Shown here one piece after another: positions 44,410 through 53,402 of a stretch of DNA of 64,000 bases. Below the pieces are notes generated by a model. That model saw only the letters and a list, made by a program, of their open reading frames with translations, did no database searches and had not been told where the DNA came from. The stretch is from Pseudomonas sp. QS1027 (GTDB lineage: Bacteria; Pseudomonadota; Gammaproteobacteria; Pseudomonadales; Pseudomonadaceae), in assembly GCF_002814235.1 (NCBI RefSeq), contig NZ_PHSU01000036.1:1-64000 (forward strand), given 5' to 3'. Within the stretch, counting starts at the first letter, position 1. Every line of letters starts with the position of its first letter. A program made the translations under genes and the position numbers.

Positions 44410-47085
44410 ATGGGGGGAATCACTTTGCGTCCGTACAACACCAACACAGCAGCACGCCGTTCACTGCGCAGTTTCGCCATCGCACCCTTGGCCGGGCTGT
44501 TTCTCACCTGTGCCTACGGTGCCGAGGAAGCCCGGCAGGAATATCACCTCGCCCCCGGTCCGCTGGACGAGGTGCTGCTCAATATCAGCCGGCAAAGCGG
44601 CCAGGTGATTTCCTTCACGCCGCAACTGAGCAACTACTCGTCGGCCCAGGTGGACGGTTCCCTGTCGGCCCAGCAGGCGGTGAACGAAGCCCTGCGCGGG
44701 ACCGGCCTGCAATTGCAGGTCAGCCCCGAAGGCGCGTTCATCATCAAGGAGGGCGCCGCTTCGAGCCAGGCCGCCAGCACCGCCAAGGCCGCTGCACGCA
44801 ACAGCGATGCCGCCGCGCCGACCCTCGACCGCGTGGTCGCCATCGGCACGCGGCGCAGCGATGCCACGGCCCTGACCAGCACCGCGCCGGTGGATGTAAT
44901 CAATGCCGAGGAACTCAAGCAGACCGGTGCCACCAGCCTCAACCAGGCCTTGTTCCAACTGCTGCCGTCCTTCAACTTTCCGCAGAACCAGAGTGCGACC
45001 CGTGGCCAGGATCCCAAGGGCGCGTCCTTGCGCGGGTTGGCCCCGGACCAGACCCTGGTGCTGATCAACGGCAAGCGCCGGCATGCCTCGGCGGTGGTGA
45101 ACATCTCCGGCGGCGTGCCTTTCGTGGGCGCGCAGCCGGTGGACCTGGACATGATTCCGATCAGCGCCATCGACCATGTCGAAGTGCTGCGCGACGGCGC
45201 CTCGGCGCAATACGGCTCCGACGCCATCGCCGGGGTGATCAATATCGTGCTCAAGGAGCGCGACAGCGGCGGTGAGATCAATACCCAGCTGGGAAAATTC
45301 GCCCAGGGCGACGGTTTCTCCAAGGCTACCGACGGCTGGTATGGCGTAGGCCTGCCGGGGGATGGTTTCCTGACCCTGAGCTTCAACACCCTGAACAACA
45401 AACCCGATGATATCGGCGACAGCTACCAGGCCAACGGCCAGACCCAGGACCCGCGCTGGGGCGGCGCCGGACGCGACAAGTACAACCTGGCGGCCAACGC
45501 CGAGATCGGCCTGAGCGAGCAATGGCGGCTCTACAGCTTTGCCACCTTCGGCCAGGACACCTCGGTCAACAACACGCCGCCGCTGCTGGCGGGCAACCCG
45601 AACAACGTGGCGGCGATCTACCCCAACGGCACCATTCCCAAGTACCGCTATCGCTATGAGGACGGTGCGCTGACCGTCGGCTCGCGCTACGAGGATGCGA
45701 GCCTGGGGCGCTTCGACCTGAGCGCCACCTACGGTCGCGATACCCATGACGAAACCGCGTTCGACACGGTCAACCCGAGCTTCGGCGCGGCCAGCCCGAC
45801 CCGCTTCAATGTCGCCACGCTGATCAACGAACAGACCAACCTGACCCTGGATTACGCCAAGGACCTGGACGTGGATTGGTCCAAACATCCGCTGACGGTT
45901 TCCGCCGGTGTTGCCTACCGCAACGAGCGTTATCGCCTGGAGGCGGGTGATGCCGACTCTTACTCGTTTGGTGGTATCAACGATGTCCAGGTCGGTGCGG
46001 TGCAGGCTTCGGGCCTGACGCCGGACGATGCCGGAACCTACAGCCGCAATGTCGGCGGGGTGTATTTCGGCCTGGAAAACCAGCTCACCGACAAATTCCA
46101 GTTCGGCCTGGCCGGGCGCACCGAGCACTATTCGGACTTCGGTTCGGCCACCACCGGCAAGGTCTCGGCGCGCTATGACTTCACCCCACGGGTCGGTCTG
46201 CGGGCCACGGTGAACAACGCCTATCGCGCCCCGACCCTGGGCCAGATCGGCACCTCCTGGACCACCACCACCAACGTCGATGCCAACGGCAATCCGGTGC
46301 TGACCCGCATGCTGCCCGCCGACAACCCGGCGGCGCGGGCACTGGGTGCCCAGCCGTTGAAACCGGAAAAATCCACCAACTTCTCCCTCGGCCTGGTGTT
46401 GCGTCCAACCGACCAGGCCTCGGTGACCATCGATGCCTACCAGATCAGCATTCGCGATCGCCTGCTCTACAGCGGTGGTATTTCCGGGCCCCAGGCCGAG
46501 CAGATCCTCCAGGCCGCCGGCTACGGCCAGTACACCTGGGCGCAGTTCATGACCAACGCCGCCGACACCCGCACCCGGGGTATCGACATCGTCGGCAAGT
46601 ACAACCTCGACCTGCAGCAGTTCGGCAACCTGGCCCTGTCGGCGGGCTACACCAAGGCCAAGACCGTGATCGAGCGGATCAACTCGAACCCCTACGGGTT
46701 TGACGTGTTGACCCGTGAAGCGCGGGGCTTCCTCGAGCACGGCTACCCGGAAGACAAGCTGGTGTTCGGCGCGGTGCATCGTTATGGCGCCTGGACCGTG
46801 GCGCTGAACGAGACCCGTTATGGCCAGTACCGCAAGTACGCGACCACCGATGCGGCGGCGCAGTACGACCAGACCTTCTCGGCGCAATGGACCACCGACC
46901 TGGACGTGAACTACGCCTTCACCAAGCAGCTGCGACTGTCGGTGGGTGCCAACAACCTGTTCGACAGCAAGCCGGACACCTTCAACCCGCAACTGCGCCA
47001 GACCGCGGGCCAGCAATACAGCTTCCTGTCGCCGGCGGCACCGGAGGGGGCCTTCTACTACACACGGCTGAGCTACGACTTCTGA
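44410..47085 (+). CDS. TonB-dependent outer-membrane receptor with signalling STN domain
   Basis: 891 residues from ATG 44410; TTG 44425 is an alternative because GGGGGA lies before it, and the longer TTG frame at 44359 overlaps the promoter element. Signal peptide of about 40 residues ending CAYGA, then an STN domain (YHLAPGPLDEVLLNISRQSG, LRGTGLQLQVSPEGAFII) that contacts FecR. The plug follows (VVAIGTRRSDATALTSTAPV, QTLVLINGKRRH, IDHVEVLRDGASAQYGSDAI, AGVINIVLKE) and a 22-strand barrel ending in Phe (YTRLSYDF). The plug and barrel resemble receptors sometimes linked with non-siderophore ligands, but the ligand cannot be read from sequence. Confidence 0.92.
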   Translation: MGGITLRPYNTNTAARRSLRSFAIAPLAGLFLTCAYGAEEARQEYHLAPGPLDEVLLNISRQSGQVISFTPQLSNYSSAQVDGSLSAQQAVNEALRGTGLQLQVSPEGAFIIKEGAASSQAASTAKAAARNSDAAAPTLDRVVAIGTRRSDATALTSTAPVDVINAEELKQTGATSLNQALFQLLPSFNFPQNQSATRGQDPKGASLRGLAPDQTLVLINGKRRHASAVVNISGGVPFVGAQPVDLDMIPISAIDHVEVLRDGASAQYGSDAIAGVINIVLKERDSGGEINTQLGKFAQGDGFSKATDGWYGVGLPGDGFLTLSFNTLNNKPDDIGDSYQANGQTQDPRWGGAGRDKYNLAANAEIGLSEQWRLYSFATFGQDTSVNNTPPLLAGNPNNVAAIYPNGTIPKYRYRYEDGALTVGSRYEDASLGRFDLSATYGRDTHDETAFDTVNPSFGAASPTRFNVATLINEQTNLTLDYAKDLDVDWSKHPLTVSAGVAYRNERYRLEAGDADSYSFGGINDVQVGAVQASGLTPDDAGTYSRNVGGVYFGLENQLTDKFQFGLAGRTEHYSDFGSATTGKVSARYDFTPRVGLRATVNNAYRAPTLGQIGTSWTTTTNVDANGNPVLTRMLPADNPAARALGAQPLKPEKSTNFSLGLVLRPTDQASVTIDAYQISIRDRLLYSGGISGPQAEQILQAAGYGQYTWAQFMTNAADTRTRGIDIVGKYNLDLQQFGNLALSAGYTKAKTVIERINSNPYGFDVLTREARGFLEHGYPEDKLVFGAVHRYGAWTVALNETRYGQYRKYATTDAAAQYDQTFSAQWTTDLDVNYAFTKQLRLSVGANNLFDSKPDTFNPQLRQTAGQQYSFLSPAAPEGAFYYTRLSYDF

Positions 47086-47167
47086 CGGCTATCCATCCCG
47101 GGGGGGAAATACCTCCCGGGAGCACCACAACGATTGACCATGAAAACCAAACCACCACGAGGTGAAC

Positions 47168-48181
47168 ATGAAATCCATCAAGACCCTGTTCGGCAGCTCG
47201 CTACTGGCCCTGAGCCTGCTGGCCCAGCCGGCACCCGCCGCTGAAAAGAACGCGCCGATCCACTTCGGTGACATCACCTGGGAGAGCGGCAGCCTGATCA
47301 CCGAAGTCCTGCGGCTGATCGTCGAAAAAGGCTACGGCTACTCCACCGACACCTTGCCCGGCAGCACCGTGAGCCTGGAAGCCGCCCTGGCGAAAAACGA
47401 TATCCAGGTCATCGGCGAAGAATGGGCCGGACGCAGCCCGGCCTGGGTCAAGGCCGAAAGCGAAGGCAAGGTGTTCGGCCTGGGCGACACGGTCAAGGGC
47501 GCCACCGAAGGCTGGTGGGTACCGGAATACGTGATCAAGGGCGACCCGGCGCGGGGCATCAAGGCACTGGCACCGGACCTCAAGTCGGTGGCCGACCTGC
47601 CACGCTACAAGGACGTGTTCCGCGACCCGGAAGACCCATCCCGTGGACGTTTCCTCAACAGCCCCACCGGCTGGACCTCGGAGATCGTCAACAGCCAGAA
47701 AATCAAGGCCTATGGTCTGAGCGACAGCTTCGTCAACTTCCGTACCGGCTCCGGCGCGGCGCTGGACGCGGAGGTTTCGTCCTCGGTCAAACGCGGCAAG
47801 CCGGTGCTCTTCTACTACTGGTCGCCGACCCCGCTGCTGGGCCGCTTCAACCTGGTCAAGCTGGAAGAGCCGCCGTTCGACGCCGAAGCCTGGAAGACCC
47901 TGGCCGATGCCAACAACCCGCACCCCCGTGGTACCCGCTCGATGCCGGCGCACCTGGCGATCGGCGTGTCCGCACCGTTCAAGGCGCAGTACCCGGATCT
48001 GGTGGAGTTCTTTACCAAAGTCGACCTGCCCATCGACCTGCTGAACCGTACCCTGGCCGAGATGGGCGAGAAACGCCTGCCGCCACGCCAGGTCGCCGAA
48101 GCCTTCCTGCGTGAGCAACCTCAGGTCTGGAACGCCTGGGTGCCTGCGGCGGTGGCCCAACGTGTGAGTGGCAGCCTGTGA
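47168..48181 (+). CDS. OpuAC-type (glycine betaine-like) periplasmic binding protein
   Basis: 337 residues from ATG 47168 (GAGGTG just upstream). Signal peptide ending QPAPAAEK. Family core: IHFGDITWESGSLITEVLRLIVEKGYGY near 31-58, LPGSTVSLEAALAKNDIQV, EEWAGRSPAW, STGWTSEIVN-type SPTGWTSEIVNSQKIKAYGL and KRGKPVLFYYWSPTPLLGRFNLVKLEEPPFD, which carries aromatic residues of the kind that cage quaternary amines in ProX/OpuAC proteins. The gene lies 82 bp after the receptor. No permease or ATPase gene is in the cluster. Quaternary-amine binding is inferred from the family. Confidence 0.87.
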   Translation: MKSIKTLFGSSLLALSLLAQPAPAAEKNAPIHFGDITWESGSLITEVLRLIVEKGYGYSTDTLPGSTVSLEAALAKNDIQVIGEEWAGRSPAWVKAESEGKVFGLGDTVKGATEGWWVPEYVIKGDPARGIKALAPDLKSVADLPRYKDVFRDPEDPSRGRFLNSPTGWTSEIVNSQKIKAYGLSDSFVNFRTGSGAALDAEVSSSVKRGKPVLFYYWSPTPLLGRFNLVKLEEPPFDAEAWKTLADANNPHPRGTRSMPAHLAIGVSAPFKAQYPDLVEFFTKVDLPIDLLNRTLAEMGEKRLPPRQVAEAFLREQPQVWNAWVPAAVAQRVSGSL

Positions 48182-49113
48182 TGTTCAAGCGCTTGTGCCT
48201 GCTGCTGGGCTTGGGCCTGGCCAGTGCCGGCCCGGTGCTGGCCGCCGATCCCGCCACCGTGCGGATCGGCTACCAGAAGAGTTCGGTGAGCATGGTCCTG
48301 GCCCGCGAGCACCATCTGCTGGAGCAGGCGTTGCCTGGCACCCAGGTGCAATGGATCGAGTTTCCCGGTGGTCCGCAACTGATCGAGGCGCTCAACGGCG
48401 GCAGTGTCGATATCGGCAACAGTGGTGATATCCCGCCGATTTTCGCCCAGGTCGCCGGCATCGACCTGCTGTATATCGGCGTCGAGCCCAGCGACGGCAA
48501 GACCGAGGCGATCATCGTGCCCAAGGACAGCCCGGTGCAGCAACTGGCCGATCTCAAGGGCAAGCGGGTCGCACTGCTCAAGGGGTCCAGTGCCCACAAC
48601 CTGTTCCTCAAGAGCCTGGTCAAGGCCGGCTTGAGCCTCAGTGACGTGAACCTGGTCTACCTGTCGCCGGCCGATGCCCGCGCCGCGTTCGAGCAGGGCA
48701 AGCTCGACGCCTGGGTGATCTGGGACCCTTACTACTCGGCCGCGGTGATCGATGGTCGGGCACGCTTGCTCAGCGATGGCCAGGGGCTCAATTCCGGTGG
48801 CAGTTTCTATATCGCCAGTGGCGCCTTTGCCCGTCAGCATCCGCAGGTTATCGAGCCGCTGCTCAAGGCCTTCGGCCGGGCCCAGCAACTGTCGTTCGAC
48901 GAGCCGCAGGCGTCCATCGACAGCATGACCCGGGTCCTGGGTTTGCAACGCCCGGTTATCGCGAGTTACTTCGAACATCGCCCCCATACGCCGCTCAAGG
49001 CCGTCGACCCGGCCACCCTGGCCGACCAGCAACGGACTGCCGACCGCTTCTACGCCAATGGCCTGATTCCCAAGGCGGTCCAGGTCGATCAGATCGTCTT
49101 CAAGGCCCCTTGA
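48181..49113 (+). CDS. SsuA/aliphatic sulfonate-type periplasmic binding protein
   Basis: 310 residues; the ATG overlaps the previous stop by one base. Signal peptide MFKRLCLLLGLGLASAGPVLA. Core: VRIGYQKSSVSMVLAREHHL, VQWIEFPGGPQLIEALNGGSVDIGNSGDIPP (family hallmark), VALLKGSSAHNLFLKSLVKAGL, DAWVIWDPYYSAA. These are SsuA/TauA/NrtA-type traits, used for sulfonates and similar compounds. It is the second binding protein in the operon without transporter membrane subunits. Confidence 0.88.
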   Translation: MFKRLCLLLGLGLASAGPVLAADPATVRIGYQKSSVSMVLAREHHLLEQALPGTQVQWIEFPGGPQLIEALNGGSVDIGNSGDIPPIFAQVAGIDLLYIGVEPSDGKTEAIIVPKDSPVQQLADLKGKRVALLKGSSAHNLFLKSLVKAGLSLSDVNLVYLSPADARAAFEQGKLDAWVIWDPYYSAAVIDGRARLLSDGQGLNSGGSFYIASGAFARQHPQVIEPLLKAFGRAQQLSFDEPQASIDSMTRVLGLQRPVIASYFEHRPHTPLKAVDPATLADQQRTADRFYANGLIPKAVQVDQIVFKAP

Positions 49114-49135
49114 ACCCGCAGAGGAAACCCACTCC

Positions 49136-50140
49136 ATGCAACCTGTCTACATCGATTTTCTCAACGGCCTGGACATCGCCGCCCTGGACCTGGGCAACGA
49201 CGAAATCCTTGCCGCCATCGAAGCCAGCCTGGCCATCCAGGGGCGCGGCGAAGCGGTGATCGAGCCGCGTACCCATCTGATTCCGGGGGGCGGCATCAAC
49301 GGCCACTTCAATGTGCTGCGCGGCGTGCTGGGCGGCGACATCGGTTATGCCGGGGTCAAGGTGGTCGGTGATTTCGTCGACAACTACCGCAAGGGATTGC
49401 CCTCGGAGCTGGCGATTCTCAACCTGCTCGACCCGGCCACTGGCGTACCGAAGGCGATTCTCGATGCCTCGGCAATCACCGATATGCGCACCGGCGCGGT
49501 CACCGCCATCGGCGCCAAGTACCTGGCCAATCCCGGCAGCAAGGTGCTCGGGCATATCGGTGCGCGGGGGACGGCCTACTGGAATGTGCGCCTGCTCGAT
49601 CACCTGTTCGACTTCGACGAGATCCGTGTGCATTCGCGGCGCGAGGAAAGCCGCGAGGCCTTTGCCGAAAAGCTGCGCCGTGACCTGGGCAAGCCGGTCA
49701 CCGTGACCCATGATTGGGAAAGCACGGTGCGCGGTGCCGATATCGTGGTCGAGGCCTCGCGCCTGGACCAGCCGCAACCGCTGCTACGTACCGAGTGGAT
49801 CAAACCCGGGGCCTTTGTCGTGCCCTACGGCACCATGAGTGCGGTGGAACTGTCGCTGACCGACATCATGAGCAAGCTGGTGGTGGACGATTGGGGCCAG
49901 TGCAAGGGCGGCCTGTTCGGTTCGCTACGGGCCCATGTGGAGGCGGGCAAGCTCAGTGAGCAGACCTTGCACGCCGAATTGGGGCAGATTGTCGCCGGCT
50001 TGAAGAGCGCCCGGCAGAGCCCCGAGGAAACCATCCTGTTCTGGCACCGGGGCCTGAGTCTGAGCGATATCGCCCTGGGCCACGCGTTGCTGCAGAAGGC
50101 GGCGCGTCTGGGGATCGGCCAGAGACTGAGGTTCGCATGA
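49136..50140 (+). CDS. Ornithine cyclodeaminase/mu-crystallin family dehydrogenase
   Basis: 334 residues. Substrate domain first (GGGINGHFNVLRGVLGGD, GYAGVKVVGDFVDNYRKGLP), then a Rossmann fold (SKVLGHIGARGTAYWNVRLL near 139-158) and GADIVVEASRL. The usual GTGxQA of the family reads GARGTA. Family members cyclise ornithine to proline, reduce cyclic imines or, as SbnB, make diamino acids for siderophores. The exact reaction is unknown. The stop overlaps the lyase-like start by 4 bp, so the two enzymes are coupled. Confidence 0.85.
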   Translation: MQPVYIDFLNGLDIAALDLGNDEILAAIEASLAIQGRGEAVIEPRTHLIPGGGINGHFNVLRGVLGGDIGYAGVKVVGDFVDNYRKGLPSELAILNLLDPATGVPKAILDASAITDMRTGAVTAIGAKYLANPGSKVLGHIGARGTAYWNVRLLDHLFDFDEIRVHSRREESREAFAEKLRRDLGKPVTVTHDWESTVRGADIVVEASRLDQPQPLLRTEWIKPGAFVVPYGTMSAVELSLTDIMSKLVVDDWGQCKGGLFGSLRAHVEAGKLSEQTLHAELGQIVAGLKSARQSPEETILFWHRGLSLSDIALGHALLQKAARLGIGQRLRFA

Positions 50141-51621
50141 CGGCGGTCGAACTCGACGGAGAAGGTCTGGCGCTGGATGACTGGCTGCGTGTCGTACGCG
50201 ATGGCGCGCCGCTGGTTTTCAGCACGGCGGCGCGGCAGCGGATCGTCGACGGGCATGCCTTGTTGCTGTCTCGGGCCGAAGCCGGCGAGGCGATCTATGG
50301 CGTGACCACCGGCCTCGGCGCTGCGGTGGATGTGCGTTTGCCGCTGGACGATGGGCAGGTGCAACAGCGTATCCCCTTGGGGCGTGCGGTGGGTGTCGGA
50401 CGCCTGGCGAGTGTCGAGGAGGTGCGGGCGATTCTGTGCTCGCGTCTGGCGGGATTGGCCCAGGGCCGTTCGGGGATTTCCCCGGCCACGGCGGATGCGT
50501 TGCTGGCTTTGCTTGAGTCCGGGATCTACCCGGAGGTGCCATTGACTGGCTCTCTCGGCGAAAGTGACCTGGCTCCGCTGGCCCATCTGAGTCTTGCCTT
50601 GCTGGGCGAGGGCTGGGTGACTTGGCGCGGCGAGCGTTTGCCGGCGGCTGAGGCCTTGTCGCGCAATGGGCTTGAGCCGACCCGGTTGATCGGCAAGGAC
50701 GGTCTGGCGCTGGTCTCGGCAAATGCCGTCAGCGTCGGGTTGGGTGCCTTGCTGGTGGCCGAGGCGGAGCGCGCGCTGGAAACTTTGCTGGCGGCCTTGG
50801 CGCTGTCCTGCGAGGGCTATCGCGCCAACCTCAGTCCGTTCCAGCCCTGGGCGTCGCGTTTGCGTCCGGCGGCGGGGCAGGCTGAAGCCTCGGCGGCCTT
50901 GCTGGCTTTGCTGGCTGCTGGCGAGTTGAATGAGGAAGGGGCGGCGAGGCGCTTGCAGGATCCCTTGAGTTTCCGCTGTGCAACCGTGGTCCAGGGCGCG
51001 GCGCTTCAAGCGTGGCAACAGCTGCGCGATACCGTGGTGCTGGAGCTGGAGAGCGGCGCGGACAACCCGGCCTTGATCGTCGAGGCGCAGAGCGTGTTGG
51101 CCAATGCGAATTTCGACAGCACCCACCTGGCTTTGGCGGGGGAGGGGCTGGGCTTGGCCTTCAGTCGGTTGGCGGCGTGTTCGGCGGAGCGCATGGCCAA
51201 GCTGTTGTCGCCAGGCTCCAGTGAACTACCGCGTTTTCTGATCGAGCAACCGGGGCATGTCGGTTTGGCCGCGTTGCAGAGGACGGCGTCGGCGCTGGTG
51301 GCGAAGATCGGCCATCTGGCCAATCCGTTGCCGGCGGTGAGCATTGCGGTGGCGGATCGGGTGGAGGATTACGCCGGGCAGGCGTTGGCGGTGATCGAGA
51401 AAACCCGTGAGCTGACGCGGCACCTGACCACGCTGGCGGCCATCGAGTTGATTGTCGCGGCGCAGGCGGTGGACCTGCGCGGCACGTTGCGTCTGGGCGA
51501 GGGCAGTGAGGCGATCTACCGGGCAGTGCGCAGCCAGGTGGCCCGGCTCGACCGCGACCGCCCCACGGCATGGGATGTCGAGGCGTTGCTGGCGTTGATC
51601 GAAACGCGGGGGATCACCTGA
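50137..51621 (+). CDS. Histidine ammonia-lyase-fold protein lacking the MIO triad
   Basis: 494 residues, HAL/PAL fold. It keeps the active-site Tyr in AIYGVTTGLG (Tyr54) and the Arg/Asn blocks LSFRCATVVQGA and GADNPALI. The cofactor loop is altered: HAL has GASGDLAPLAH, but here residues 141-150 read GESDLAPLAH, one residue short and without Ala-Ser-Gly, so MIO cannot form in the usual way. Ergothionase, which removes trimethylamine from a betaine, is a MIO-free relative (known), and the OpuAC protein in the same operon fits a betaine substrate. Trimethylamine-lyase-type activity is a hypothesis; a non-catalytic protein is the alternative. Confidence 0.75.
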   Translation: MTAVELDGEGLALDDWLRVVRDGAPLVFSTAARQRIVDGHALLLSRAEAGEAIYGVTTGLGAAVDVRLPLDDGQVQQRIPLGRAVGVGRLASVEEVRAILCSRLAGLAQGRSGISPATADALLALLESGIYPEVPLTGSLGESDLAPLAHLSLALLGEGWVTWRGERLPAAEALSRNGLEPTRLIGKDGLALVSANAVSVGLGALLVAEAERALETLLAALALSCEGYRANLSPFQPWASRLRPAAGQAEASAALLALLAAGELNEEGAARRLQDPLSFRCATVVQGAALQAWQQLRDTVVLELESGADNPALIVEAQSVLANANFDSTHLALAGEGLGLAFSRLAACSAERMAKLLSPGSSELPRFLIEQPGHVGLAALQRTASALVAKIGHLANPLPAVSIAVADRVEDYAGQALAVIEKTRELTRHLTTLAAIELIVAAQAVDLRGTLRLGEGSEAIYRAVRSQVARLDRDRPTAWDVEALLALIETRGIT

Positions 51622-51625
51622 GGAC

Positions 51626-52231
51626 TCAGGCCGCCAGTTCCGCCGCCAATGCGGCGATCACTGCCGGACGCTGATCGATCCGTGCCATGAACCGTTGCAG
51701 TGCCGGCCACGGCCCCAGGTCCAGGCCAAGGAAGGCCGTCCAGCGCAGCACGGTGAACAGGTAGGCGTCGGCCACGCTGAAGTGTTCGCCCAGCAGGTAG
51801 TCGTGCGGCTCCAGGGTTGTGCTCAGCAGGGCGAAACGCTTGTACAGCTTCTCCCGGAAAATCGCCTTTACCTCATCCGGTATCGCACTGTTGAACAGCG
51901 GGCCCATCCCGCCATGCACTTCGCCGGAGATGAAGTTCAGCACCTCCTGCAAACGCGAGCGTTCCCAACTGCCATTGAGCGGCGCCAGCCCGGCCTCGGG
52001 CTTGAGGTCGGCGAGAAACTGCACGATGGCCACGCCTTCGGTGAGCACCTGGCCATTGTCCAGCTGAAGGGCGGCCACATACCCCTTGGGATTGATCTTG
52101 AGAAAGTCCTCACCGTGCTCGGTGACTTTGCTCTGGTTGTCGACCCGCACCAGTTCGAAGGGCAGGCCCAGCTCACGCAGGACGATATGCGGTGACAGCG
52201 AGCAGGTGTTTGGGACGTAGTACAGCTTCAT
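51626..52231 (-). CDS. Glutathione S-transferase, GstA/beta type
   Basis: 201 residues. N-terminal thioredoxin-like domain: MKLYYVPNTCSLSPHIVLREL with Cys10 typical of beta-class GST, then NPKGYVAALQLDNGQVLTEGVAIVQFLAD (cis-Pro and glutathione-binding EG). The C-terminal helical domain contains LGEHFSVADAYLFTVLRW. It ends 4 bp from the lyase-like stop. Conjugates glutathione to electrophiles; substrate unknown. Confidence 0.93.
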   Translation of the reverse strand: MKLYYVPNTCSLSPHIVLRELGLPFELVRVDNQSKVTEHGEDFLKINPKGYVAALQLDNGQVLTEGVAIVQFLADLKPEAGLAPLNGSWERSRLQEVLNFISGEVHGGMGPLFNSAIPDEVKAIFREKLYKRFALLSTTLEPHDYLLGEHFSVADAYLFTVLRWTAFLGLDLGPWPALQRFMARIDQRPAVIAALAAELAA

Positions 52232-52359
52232 GACAATGAGACTCCCCGGATAAGAACCGTGTTCAGCCTGGATGGCCTTGGCGAGGGGCAGTGTCGTATG
52301 GTGACCTGATCCGGGTAAAATTAATTCTTGAGAAACCAGCCATAAGGTCAGCTACTGTC

Positions 52360-53226
52360 ATGATGAATCTGCTGCATTGGCGCTTACTGGTGGCGGTACT
52401 CGATACCGGCACCCTGACCCGCGCCGCCGAACAGGTTGGCATGACACAATCGGCGGCCAGCCAGGCCCTGGCGGCGATGGAGCAGATCCTCGGCGTCCAG
52501 CTGTTCACCCGCCATGCCCGCGAGTCATTGCCCACCGCCATTGGCCAGCAGGTCCTGGCACAGGCGCGGGTGATGCTCGCGGCCCTGGAAAATATCCGCC
52601 AGATGGTCGACAGCGATAAAGGACTGGTCGGCGGCAGTATTCGCCTGGCGAGTTTTCCGATGATCCTGGGCTCCTTGCTGCCACCGCTGCTGCGTCAGTT
52701 CCGCCAGCGCCATCCCGGTATCGAAGTGGTGGCGCTGGAGGTCAGTGACCATGAAGTGCAGGCCATGCTCGCCAATGACACCGTGGATGTCGGCGTGGTG
52801 CTCAACCCCGATATCGAAAGTGGCGCCCTGGAGCTGGGGCACGATACCTGGGTCGCGGTGGTTCCCATGGGCCATCGGCTGGCCGCCAGGGGCGCTGACG
52901 GCTGTGTGAGCCTGGCCGAGCTGGTCGCCGAACCCTTTGTATTGGCGACCGGCGGTTGTGCGGTCAACGCCCGGAGCATTGCCGCCGAAATCGGCCTGTC
53001 GCTGCAGGACATTCGCGTCGAGGTCCGCGAGTGGAGCAGCGCCTACACCCTGGTGCGGGAAAACCTCGGCGTGACCCTGGTCCCCGAACTGGCCCTGCCC
53101 ACCGAACGCAAGGGCCTGCGGGTGCTGCGCCTGGAGGTGCCGATCGAACGGCGCTTCGGCTTGCTGCCGTCGGCCGCGGGGGCTCGCTCGGCGGCGGTGC
53201 GGGCCTTGTTCGAAATGTTGCGCTGA
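52360..53226 (+). CDS. LysR-family transcriptional regulator
   Basis: 288 residues from ATG 52360 (a second ATG follows directly; AAGG lies about 12 bases upstream). N-terminal winged helix (WRLLVAVLDTGTLTRAAEQVGMTQSAASQALAAME at about 6-40) and a periplasmic-binding-like effector domain (GGSIRLASFPMILGSLLPPLLRQF...). Divergent from the GST gene with 128 bp between starts, so it may control that gene. Ligand unknown. Confidence 0.92.
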   Translation: MMNLLHWRLLVAVLDTGTLTRAAEQVGMTQSAASQALAAMEQILGVQLFTRHARESLPTAIGQQVLAQARVMLAALENIRQMVDSDKGLVGGSIRLASFPMILGSLLPPLLRQFRQRHPGIEVVALEVSDHEVQAMLANDTVDVGVVLNPDIESGALELGHDTWVAVVPMGHRLAARGADGCVSLAELVAEPFVLATGGCAVNARSIAAEIGLSLQDIRVEVREWSSAYTLVRENLGVTLVPELALPTERKGLRVLRLEVPIERRFGLLPSAAGARSAAVRALFEMLR

Positions 53227-53402
53227 TCTTCGGGGTATCGGTATCGAATAAGCTTTCAACAGTTGGTTACTGGCCACTGGCTTGCATCCAACCCCTGGCT
53301 GTCTATGCTCTCAGATGGATTTATATGCAGGACTAAATCCAACCGTTCAAGGTGACGTGGTCACCCGGCATATCCATTGACAGCGCTGAAGGGATTTAAG
53401 CC

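Noticed and set aside
44461..47016. 851-aa open frame antisense to the TonB receptor
   Set aside because: Shadow of a strongly coding gene; no motif or start signal.
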